Below are positions 56,859 through 64,000 of a DNA stretch of 64,000 nt, piece by piece (positions within the stretch are counted from its first letter, which is position 1; every line of letters starts with the position of its first letter). The position numbers and the translations under genes are program-made. This DNA is from Mesorhizobium sp. M1E.F.Ca.ET.045.02.1.1 (GTDB lineage: Bacteria; Pseudomonadota; Alphaproteobacteria; Rhizobiales; Rhizobiaceae). The stretch covers positions 372,001 to 436,000 of the forward strand of contig NZ_CP034447.1 of NCBI RefSeq assembly GCF_003952485.1. Direction: 5' to 3'. The notes beneath the pieces were generated by a model. That model was not told the origin of the DNA and searched no databases. It saw nothing but the letters and a program-made list of their open reading frames with translations.

Positions 56859-57873
56859 CGGTAATGGTCGACCGCCTCAAGGGAAGGACGCGTCAGGCGC
56901 ATCTGTTCCTGGCGGTGCTGGGCGCGTCTAGCCTGTCCTAGCAGAGGCACGTTGGAGCGCACGCTGCCCGACTGGCTCGGCCGCCAACTCAATACGCTCG
57001 AGGCATTCGGCGGCGCGCGCGCTGGTGGTTCCTGATAACGCGAAGGTCGCGGAGGCCGCCGCTACTATCCGCAGATCAACCGCACTTATGCCGGGATGGC
57101 GGCCCATTACGGCAGTTCGGTGCTGCCGACCAGGCCGCGCCGGCCGCGCGATAAGGCGAAGGTCGAGGCGGCGGTGCGCATTGTCGAGCGCTGGCCTCTC
57201 GGCCTTCTACAGTCTGGCCAAGGTGAATGCGGCAATCGGCGAATTGCTGGCCGATCTGAACGATCGTCGGGTGCCGGCAGCTGTTCGAGGAGGTCGACGG
57301 TCCGGCGCTCAAGCCGCTGCCGGCGGAATGTAAAGTCTTCGCCGAATGGCGGATCCGGCGTGCCGGTCTCGACTATCATGTCGAGATCGATCGCCACTAT
57401 TACTCCCTCCTCTGGCCCTTCGCGCGCGAGCAGGTCGAGGCGCGCGTCAAGCGACCCGTCGAGTTGTTCTGCAAGGGCGAATGGATCGCCGTCCATTTGC
57501 GTTCCAGCGGCAATGGCCGGCACACCAGGGTCCCGATCACATGCCATCCTCGCATCGGCGCTTCGCTGATCGGACGATTGAGCGGATCGGCCACGATGCC
57601 TCGGCGTTCCGACGCGGCGCTGCTGTGCGAGAAGATCCTGGCTGACCGGCCACATTCCGAGCAGGGCTTCCGGGCCTTTCTGGGCATCACTCGCCTGGTC
57701 AAGGGATTTGGCAGGGAACAGGTCAATGCCGCCTGCGGTCGCGCGCTTGAGATCGGCGCGCGGACCTACGGCTCGGTCCGCTCCATTCTCGACAACCATC
57801 TCGACCGAGCGCCGTCGCCGCGGGCGGCGTCCCGCGAGCCATCGACCATTCCCAATCCGCGGCTGTCGCTATA
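56822..57873 (+). pseudogene. IS21-family istA, 5'-truncated and frameshifted
   Basis: KLFVDYAGDTVTVMVDRLKG, RWSATLPDWLGRQLNTLEAF-like, MAAHYGSSVLPTRPRRPRDKAKVEAAVRIV and a C-terminal frame ALLCEKILADRPHSEQGFRA match IstA, spread over several frames. The N-terminal helix-turn-helix is missing. Confidence 0.82.
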
Positions 57874-57892
57874 ACGACTGAAGTAGAAAGGG

Positions 57893-58545
57893 ATGCTTGC
57901 ACCCCCCACCCTCGATCGCCTGAACGCCATGGGCCTGTCCGGCATAGCCAGGGCATTCGACGAACTCACCGCCAATGCCGAGGTCGAACAACTCTCTCAT
58001 GTCGAATGGTTGAGTCTGCTACTCGACCGGGAATGGAGCTGGCGGTACGATCGCAACCTTGCTGCCCGCCTGCGCTTTGCAAAGCTGCGCCACCAGACCA
58101 TTCCCGAGGATGTTGACTATCGCAGCGCGCGGACTCGATCGGCTCCTGTTCCTCCGCCCCGACAATCCGGCGATCTGCGGGCCATCAGACGTCGGAAAGA
58201 GTTGGCTCGCCTGTGCGCTCGGCTACAAGGCCTGTCGCGATGACCGCTCCGTCCTTTACCAGAGCGTGCCCAGACTGTTTGCTCCCTGGCATCGGCGCGC
58301 GGGGATGGTCGCTATCTACGCCTGCTGCGCAAGCTCGGCAGTGTGCAATTGCTGATCCTTGACGATTGGGGCCTTGAGCCCCTCGACGGCCAGGCCCCTC
58401 ATGACCTCCTTGAAATCCTCGAGGACCGCTATGGACGCCGCTCCACCATCGTAACCAGCCAGTTGCCCGTCTCCGCTTGGCATGAGGTCGTGGCGACCCA
58501 AGCAGCGCAGGATGCCCCTCTTGTTGATCCGGTTGGTATCTCATG
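57893..58545 (+). pseudogene. IS21-family istB (ATPase helper), frameshifted
   Basis: LDRLNAMGLSGIARAFDELT and DREWSWRYDRNLAARLRFAK are the IstB N-terminus; the Walker A region appears in the next frame as GPSDVGKSWLACALGYKACR with the usual NVGKT-like loop altered, and the Walker B region as LLILDDWGLEPLDG in a third frame. It starts 20 bp after istA and loses homology around 58540. Confidence 0.82.
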
Positions 58546-59040
58546 TCACGGTGGTTGACCGTCGACACGCACCCTGTGGACAGCAGTTTGAGGTGGCATC
58601 ACTTCGGTCAGTGCGCGGATCTGCCTTTTTTGTCATCCGCCTTCCGGATGGACGGTCGCGCAATATCCGCCGCTCAGTTACGAATCTGTCGCCTGCTAGC
58701 GATGATGATGGTGAACATCGTAGCGGGCTGGAAAGTTAATACCCGTTCGGACTTTGCTTCCTTTAGTGTATTGTGCGCGAATCACCTTTATAACTCAATG
58801 GCGAGTTGCGATGGTGCTCATGCTTTGGCGCATCGGATTGCGGTGGCTCTACCGGAGACCAGTGTTCCACTGGTACGGATCAAGCCAGATACGCCCAGCC
58901 TTTTGGAACAATCTCCCACCGGTATCTCAGCACCAAGTCGCGCAGATGCTCGCGCTGATCCGCCGGATGCCGCCGGACGCGCCAGCCGCGAGGGACCAGT
59001 TTGATGTTGGTTATTCCGAGAGCGGCCGTCCGGCGTTCAA
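58546..59040 (+). pseudogene. Accessory ORFs of a serine-recombinase cassette, decayed
   Basis: VTVVDRRHAPCGQQFEVASL followed by VIRLPDGRSRNI resembles the short ORF found before large serine recombinases; a second segment, FWNNLPPVSQHQVAQMLALI followed by RRMPPDAPA, resembles the small ORF that usually lies between it and the recombinase. Both precede a broken recombinase gene, mirroring the cassette at 61541-64000. Confidence 0.5.
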
Positions 59041-59860
59041 ATTTCGCTTACGTGTTGTGCGCCAATCCTCGATAAACTAGGTGCGCCACCATCAGGAAAG
59101 CACCGAACTTCAGCACAGCTTGGTGGACCGCGCGTCAGATTGGGCTGGCCGCCGGATCGTGTCGTCGCCATCGACGAGGATCTTGGAAAACCAGGAAACG
59201 GCCAAGTCGAGCGCGGCGACTTCCAATGGCTCATCGCCGAGATCGGGGCCGAGATCGGGCTCGGCAACGCGGGTCTGGTGGTCAGCCTCGATGCAGCGCG
59301 CAACAACCGGGACTGGCATCAACTCCTCGAGTTGTGTTCATTGCTCGGCGTTGTCATCGCCGATGGTGAACGTCTCTACGGTCCCTGCGCTTATCAAGAC
59401 CGGCTGCTGTTAGGGCTCTCGGGGATCATGAGCGAAGCGGAGTTGCACCAGATCCGCACCCGCCTGCATCAAGGGGGACGGCAGAAGGCGGCGCGGGGCG
59501 AGCTTCGCATACCGCTGCCAGGTGGCTTGGCCTACAACCGCTCCGGCCAGATCGTGTTCAACCCTGATGAAGAGGTTCAGGCTCGGCTGCGTCTGATCTT
59601 CGACAAATTTAGAGAGCTTCAGACCGCGCGACGCGTTATGCGTTACCTGCGCACGCACGACCTACGCGTACCGGTGCGCCGATTCGCGGGCCGGCGCCCC
59701 ATGAGCTGGTGTGGCGAGACGCCACCATCGCCGACGTCCATCATATTTTGCACAACCCGGCCTATGCCGGCGCATATGTCTACGGCCGGCGCCGAATAAA
59801 TGCGATCCGCCAAGGTGCGGGTTCGCATCGCGCAACCTCGAAGGTGGCGTGGGCTCGGCA
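59041..59860 (+). pseudogene. Large serine recombinase, nonsense and frameshift mutations
   Basis: The resolvase start VRQSSIN is followed by TAG (59078-59080) where CAG would continue QVRHHQESTELQH, the typical next block. A frameshift near 59138 precedes the better-kept part GWPPDRVVAIDEDLGK, DFQWLIAEIGAEIGLGNAGL, GIMSEAELHQIRTRLHQGGR and the recombinase domain IPLPGGLAYNRSGQIVFNPD. Another shift occurs near 59705, and the zinc-ribbon and C-terminal parts are lost. Confidence 0.82.
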
Positions 59861-60018
59861 TGTCGCTGTATGCGAAACGGCTCGAGAAGGGCCGGTTTCT
59901 ATGGCCGTCGCCGGCGGACGGCACGGTTTCCATATCGCCGGCGCAGCTCGCCTACATGCTCGACGGGATCGATTGGCGCAACCCGGTTCACACGTTCCGC
60001 CCGCAGCGCGCGGGCTGA
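59856..60018 (+). pseudogene. IS66 tnpB, C-terminal fragment
   Basis: GLGMSLYAKRLEKGRFLWPS and ISPAQLAYMLDGIDWRNPVH are the conserved end of IS66 TnpB. The N-terminal half is missing at the join with the recombinase remnant. Confidence 0.8.
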
Positions 60019-60083
60019 GTTTTCTTTGAGTTTGCGCCATTTTCCGCGAGTCAGCGGACGCGTTTTATGATTCACTCCAAGGC

Positions 60084-61540
60084 ATGGTTGCCACCGCCCA
60101 GGATGCTGTTCCGGACGATATCGGCGCGCTGAGAGCACCGCTGACCGCGGCGCTGGCCAGAGCCGAAGACGAGGCCGCGCGCGCTGCGCTGGTCGAGGCC
60201 GAACTGGCGGTCGCCAGGGCCAAGGCATCGGATGATGCGGCGCTGATCGCACATCAGGATCTGACGATCCGCAAGCTGCAGCGGGCGCTGCATGGTCAGA
60301 GTTCTGAACGCTCAGCCCGCCTGCACGATCAGATGGAGCTCACCTTCGAGGAACTCGAGAGCACCGCGACGCAAGACGAGATCGCCGCCGAACAGGGCGC
60401 GGCCCGGACCACCGAGGTGGCGCCTTATGTGCGCAAACGACCGGCGCGCCAGCCATTTCCAGAGCATCTGCCGCGCGAATCGTGGTCGAGCCGGCGCCGA
60501 CCGCTTGCCATTGCTGCGGCGGTCATCGGCTGCGCAAGCTGGGTGAGGATATCACCGACGCTGGAGGTGGTGCCGCGGCAATGGAAGGTGATCCAGCACG
60601 TGCGGGAGAAGTTCACCTGCCGCGACTGCGAGACGATCAGCCAGGCTCCGGCGCCCTTCCACGCCACCCCGCGCGGCTGGGCCGGTCCCGGCCTGCTGGC
60701 GATGATCCTGTTCGAGAAGTTCGGCCAGCATCAGCCGCTCAACCGCCAGGCCGAACGCTATGCCCGCGAAGGCGTGCCGCTCAGCCTGTCGACGCTCGCC
60801 GACCAGGTCGGCGCCGGCACCGCGGCGCTGATGCCGCTGTTCAAGCGGCTCGAAGCCCATGTGCTGGCCGCTTCACGTCTGCACGGCGACGACACGACGG
60901 TGCCGGTCCTGGCCAAGGGCAAGACCGATACCGGTCGATTATGGACCTATGTGCGCGATGACCGGCCGTTCGGCGGCGCCGATCCGCCGGCGGCAGTGTT
61001 CTACTATTCCCGCGATCGCCGAGGCGAACAGCCCGCGGCGCATCTCGCCGGCTGGAACGGCATTCTGCAGGCCGATGCCTTTGGTGGTTACGGCGATCTC
61101 TATGCGACGGGTCGTCAGCCGGCGCCTGTTCTGGAGGCCAGCTGCTGGGCCCACAGCCGGCGCAAAGTGTTTGAGCTGGCCGATGTCGAAGCGGCGGCGC
61201 GCAAGAAGGCGCGCAGCGAGAAGCCCAACCTGGTCTATCCGCTGGCGGTCGAAGCCGTGAAGCGCATCGATGCCTTGTTCGATATCGAGCGCGCGATCAA
61301 CGGCCTGTTGCCGGCCCAACGCCACGCCGTGCGCCAGGAGCGGAGCGCGCCGCTGGTCACCGAGCTCGAGCGCTGGATGATCGAGACGCGCGACAAGCTC
61401 TCGCGCGGGCACGACCTGACCAAGGCCTTCAACTACATGCTGCGCCGCTGGTCATCCTTCACCCGGTTCCTCGACGATGGGCGGATCTGCCTATCCAACA
61501 ATGCAGCCGAGCTAGCCCTGCGCGGCATCGCCATCTCGGG
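60084..61540 (+). pseudogene. IS66 tnpC transposase, internally shifted and truncated
   Basis: Homologous to IS66 TnpC through LHGQSSERSARL (N-terminal zinc/leucine region), CRDCETISQAPAPFHATPRG, LHGDDTTVPVLAKGKTDTGR (Asp), CWAHSRRKVFELADV and DGRICLSNNAAELALRGIAI (Glu position region). Between about 60473 and 60560 the DNA reads as CHCCGGHRLRKLGEDI in the next frame, so two compensating small deletions scramble the zinc-binding CxxC part while leaving the rest in frame. Homology ends at about 61540, where the recombinase cassette begins; the open frame continues to 61769 in unrelated sequence. Confidence 0.85.
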
Positions 61541-62022
61541 GTCATTCTGCCCATGTTGGGCAGGAGGTCGAGGTCCATTACCGTTGGCACCCGTATTTCG
61601 GACGTCGGCTTCGCTGCGAGAACAGCGAAGAGCGCGCCGACGGCCGGATCATTCACCTCGTCGTCGCGCCCGGTCATGTCATTACCGCTCCGGCCTGGAT
61701 GATCGATCCCGTGGCTTGCGCGGCGATGGACCTGGGCCCCCCGCGCGTATCGCTTGCCGCGCTGCTTGAGCTTAACAAGCTCTTGATCGAACGCCGTTTC
61801 CGGCGAGGCTCTCCGGATGGTTTCACCATCGCGGAGTCGCAACATGAGAACCCTGCCACCCCCGACACGATCTCTCGAGGTCGTTCGCCAACTCAGCTTG
61901 CCGCTCGACTCGCAGAAGCTGAACGGGCTGAGTTCAACGCAACGGACCATAGTGATCGCCCGGCTCGCCAACGTACTGAGGGCCGCCGCCGGCGTGGCAA
62001 CGGAGGAGGAGAGCTGCGATGA
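61541..62022 (+). CDS. DUF5372-like ORF of the recombinase cassette, 5' truncated
   Basis: An open frame with VEVHYRWHPYFGRRLRCENS, EERADGRIIHLVVAPGHVI and AWMIDPVACAAMDLGPPRVS resembles the short protein that precedes large serine recombinases in some IS-like cassettes. No start codon is found before the IS66 join, so its beginning is missing. Its stop overlaps the recombinase start (ATGA at 62019-62022). The part after about 61800 overlaps another ORF and may be extraneous. Function unknown. Confidence 0.5.
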
Positions 62023-62032
62023 CGAGCGGTAA
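61844..62032 (+). CDS. Small ORF between accessory gene and recombinase
   Basis: 62 codons, MRTLPPPTRSLEVVRQLSLP through RTIVIARLANVLRAAAGV, in a different frame from the DUF5372-like ORF and overlapping the start of the recombinase gene by 14 bp. A similar small protein precedes the broken recombinase at 59041. A role as a recombinase helper is a guess. Confidence 0.45.
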   Translation: MRTLPPPTRSLEVVRQLSLPLDSQKLNGLSSTQRTIVIARLANVLRAAAGVATEEESCDDER

Positions 62033-64000
62033 TCTGATTCCGACTGCCGTCCTCAAGCGCAAGGCCGTCGTCTATGTGCGTCAATCCACTCAGGCGCAGG
62101 TCCAGCTCAACCTTGAGAGCCAGCGTCGGCAGTATGAGCTTGTCGACGTCGCGCGGCGTTGGGGATTCCGCAAAGTAGAGGTGATCGACGAGGATCTGGG
62201 ACGAACCGCAAGCGGGGCTGTGGAGCGTCCCGGTTTCGAGCGCCTGGTCGACGATCTGTGCACCGGCCATGTGGGCGCCGTGCTTTGCCTGGAGGCGTCC
62301 CGCCTGTCGCGCAACGGGCCGGACTGGCATCGGCTGCTCGAGTTGTGCGGCGAAGTCGATGCACGCGTGATCGATCTGGACGGAGTCTACGATCCGGGAT
62401 TGCCGAACGACCGCCTGCTGCTGGGTATGAAGGGCAGCATCAGCGAATTCGAGCTCGGCGTGCTGCGTGCCCGCATGTACGAGGCCGCCCGCGCCAAGGC
62501 ACAGCGCGGAGAACTGCGCATCTCCGTGCCCTTCGGCTATGTCTGGCACCGCGATTACGGTCTCGGGTTCGATCCCGACATGCGCCTGCAGGAGACCATT
62601 CACCTGATATTCGCGCGCTTCCGCGAACTCGGCAGCGCGCGCCAGGTCCTGATCTCGATGATCGACGATGGCGTGCATTTCCCCAGACCCTCCGACGGCA
62701 AGAAGATGGTGTCCTTCGACTGGGTTCCGATCCGTTACCGCAACGTGATCTCGATCCTGAAGAACCCATTCTACGCCGGCGCCTATGTCTATGGTAAAAG
62801 CGAGAAGCGCACTGAGATCGTCGATGGCCGCGTTCGCAAGAGCTATGGCCATTACAAGCCGGCTAGCGAGTGGGCGGTGGTGCTCAAGGACCATCACGAA
62901 GGCTACATCGGATGGAGCGAGTACGAACGGAACCAGGAACTGCTCGCAGCCAACGCTTACGGCAAAGCCGGCGGCGTCAAGTCGGGCCGCGGCGGTCGCG
63001 CGCTGCTCCCGGGTCTTATCTCCTGTGGTCGATGCGGGCGAAGACTGGTTGTCATGTATGCCGGACGCGGCCAAGGTTATCCGGTATATCGCTGCGAGCG
63101 CGGCAACCTCATGATGGCACAGGCGCGATGCATGTCGTTCAACGGCTTTCGCACCGACGCGGCGGTGACCCGCGAAGCGCTGGAGGCGGTTGCGCCGATG
63201 GCGATCGAAGCGGCGTTGGAGGCTGAACGGATGCAGCTGGAGAGCGAAGCCAAGCGGCGGCAGATGATCGAGATGGACCTGCAGCAGGCGCGCTATGAGG
63301 CATCGCTCGCCGAGCGCCGCTATGCCGCTTGCGACCCGGAGAACCGGCTTATTGCGGCCCAGCTCGAGAGGAGTTGGGAAGCCACACTCAGGCGCGTGGA
63401 GACCTGCGAGGCCCAGCTGAGCGAAGTCCAGCGTGTGGAGCCTGTCGACGCGGTTCCGGACTTCACGGGCCTCGCCCAGGATCTCGAGGCCTCCTGGAAT
63501 GCGCCGGGTGTCGACATGCGCTGTCGTCAGCAACTGCTGCGCGCGCTCATCAAGGATATCGTGGCGGATGTCGATGACGATGCGCGCGACGTGATCTTGA
63601 CCATCCACTGGCACGGAGGCCAGCACTCGCAGGTACGGGTTCGCAAGCCCAAATCCGGAGAGCATGGCCAGCGTACGCCTGAGGAGGCTCTGGCGATCAT
63701 GCGATCCATGGCAACCCGGTGGTCGGATGCCGAAATCGCTGCCACACTCAACCGCATGGGCATGCAGACCGGTCAGGGAAAGACCTGGACCGCGCGTCGC
63801 GTCCAATCGCTGCGCACGGTGCACAAGATCAGCGGCTATCGCTCTTCCGACAAGAATGGCGAGTGGCTCACCATGTCGGATGCGGCCGCGAAGCTCGGCG
63901 TGTCGCACGTCAAAATCCGCCGGTTCATCAGGGATGGCCTCTTGCCGGCCGAGCAAGTCATGCGCGGCGCGCCCTACCAGATCCGCGCCAGCGACCTCGA
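62019..64000 (+). CDS. Large serine recombinase, runs past the end of the window
   Basis: Open for at least 660 codons from ATG 62019 with no stop before position 64000. The resolvase domain begins KRKAVVYVRQSTQAQVQLNL with the catalytic Ser in YVRQST, and has DEDLGRTASGAVERPGF, ASRLSRNGPDWHRLLELC and KGSISEFELGVLRARMYEAA. The recombinase domain follows (ISVPFGYVWHRDYGLGFDPD; ILKNPFYAGAYVYGK), then a zinc ribbon (LISCGRCGRRLVV and YRCERGN), a coiled-coil stretch rich in Glu/Arg/Leu (about 63210-63420), and a C-terminal MerR-like helix-turn-helix (WLTMSDAAAKLGVSHVKIRR) that is unusual for this family. Such enzymes move or integrate DNA without transposase-type target duplications. A long minus-strand frame (61893-63956) is its antisense shadow. 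Confidence 0.9.
   Translation, partial: MTSGNLIPTAVLKRKAVVYVRQSTQAQVQLNLESQRRQYELVDVARRWGFRKVEVIDEDLGRTASGAVERPGFERLVDDLCTGHVGAVLCLEASRLSRNGPDWHRLLELCGEVDARVIDLDGVYDPGLPNDRLLLGMKGSISEFELGVLRARMYEAARAKAQRGELRISVPFGYVWHRDYGLGFDPDMRLQETIHLIFARFRELGSARQVLISMIDDGVHFPRPSDGKKMVSFDWVPIRYRNVISILKNPFYAGAYVYGKSEKRTEIVDGRVRKSYGHYKPASEWAVVLKDHHEGYIGWSEYERNQELLAANAYGKAGGVKSGRGGRALLPGLISCGRCGRRLVVMYAGRGQGYPVYRCERGNLMMAQARCMSFNGFRTDAAVTREALEAVAPMAIEAALEAERMQLESEAKRRQMIEMDLQQARYEASLAERRYAACDPENRLIAAQLERSWEATLRRVETCEAQLSEVQRVEPVDAVPDFTGLAQDLEASWNAPGVDMRCRQQLLRALIKDIVADVDDDARDVILTIHWHGGQHSQVRVRKPKSGEHGQRTPEEALAIMRSMATRWSDAEIAATLNRMGMQTGQGKTWTARRVQSLRTVHKISGYRSSDKNGEWLTMSDAAAKLGVSHVKIRRFIRDGLLPAEQVMRGAPYQIRASDL

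Noticed and set aside
61541..61769. C-terminal extension of the IS66 TnpC ORF
   Set aside because: Residues after LALRGIAI are not IS66; the DNA belongs to the recombinase cassette read in another frame.
61893..63956. Long minus-strand ORF of 687 codons
   Set aside because: It is antisense to a clear serine recombinase on the plus strand; its product is low-complexity in parts and matches no family.
1..64000. CRISPR arrays, tRNA, rRNA or replication origin
   Set aside because: No regularly spaced repeats, tRNA-like sequence, rRNA-like sequence or repABC-type genes were recognised by reading; a dedicated search would be needed to be sure.

Overview
The window looks like an accessory replicon or symbiosis-island type segment of an alphaproteobacterium, most likely a rhizobial member of the Hyphomicrobiales. 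This rests on gene content (many peptide, polyamine and amino-acid ABC transporters, LysR regulation, Tat-type signal peptides on binding proteins), moderately high GC, and a heavy load of IS3, IS21, IS66, IS110, IS256, IS701 and recombinase remnants. No rRNA, tRNA, CRISPR array, nod/nif gene or core housekeeping operon was recognised. All assignments come from reading the sequence by eye, without database searches; limits of decayed elements are approximate.

Layout. 0-13.8 kb is a catabolic block, almost all on the minus strand: an orphan family-5 solute-binding protein; glycine C-acetyltransferase and a class IV aminotransferase; an Lrp/AsnC remnant; a complete PotABCD-type ABC transporter; and a class III CoA-transferase co-translated with methylaspartate ammonia-lyase, divergent from a LysR regulator. 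13.8-15.2 kb is an IS3 copy whose centre was replaced by part of an IS110 transposase, giving one chimeric ORF. 15.2-26 kb holds a Dpp/Opp-type operon ending in an amidase that has lost its catalytic core, then a SxxK serine hydrolase and a second binding protein paralogous to the first. 26.9-36.8 kb holds an Asp/Glu racemase-like protein, a DUF2817 (M14-like) peptidase, an M24 hydrolase, an intact amidase, a CitE-type lyase, an ATP-grasp ligase and a second racemase-like protein. 36.9-45.9 kb is mostly decayed transposases around a second ATP-grasp gene. 46.4-49.5 kb holds a GNAT acetyltransferase and a penicillin-acylase family protein. 50-53.1 kb is more decayed transposases and a group II intron reverse-transcriptase fragment next to a third ATP-grasp gene. 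54.7-56 kb is a fairly fresh IS3 copy with a 4-bp target duplication; a GNAT-like gene follows, and 56.8-64 kb is IS21, IS66 and two large-serine-recombinase cassettes, the last running off the window.

How it may work together. The genes are consistent with import of small amide, peptide or polyamine-like compounds, hydrolysis by amidase, M24 and M14-like enzymes, and channelling of products through methylaspartate ammonia-lyase, CoA transfer and a CitE-type lyase. The main new observation is a shared 15-bp palindrome, ATCT-N7-AGAT (also T-N11-A and ATC-N9-GAT, the LysR form), upstream of the LysR/methylaspartate operon, the PotABCD-type operon, the Dpp-type operon and the intact amidase, with a one-mismatch version upstream of the M24 operon. 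It suggests one LysR regulon tying the transporters to the catabolic enzymes. The three ATP-grasp genes share their upstream DNA and two of them abut mobile-element debris, which suggests repeated duplication of a ligase of unknown product.
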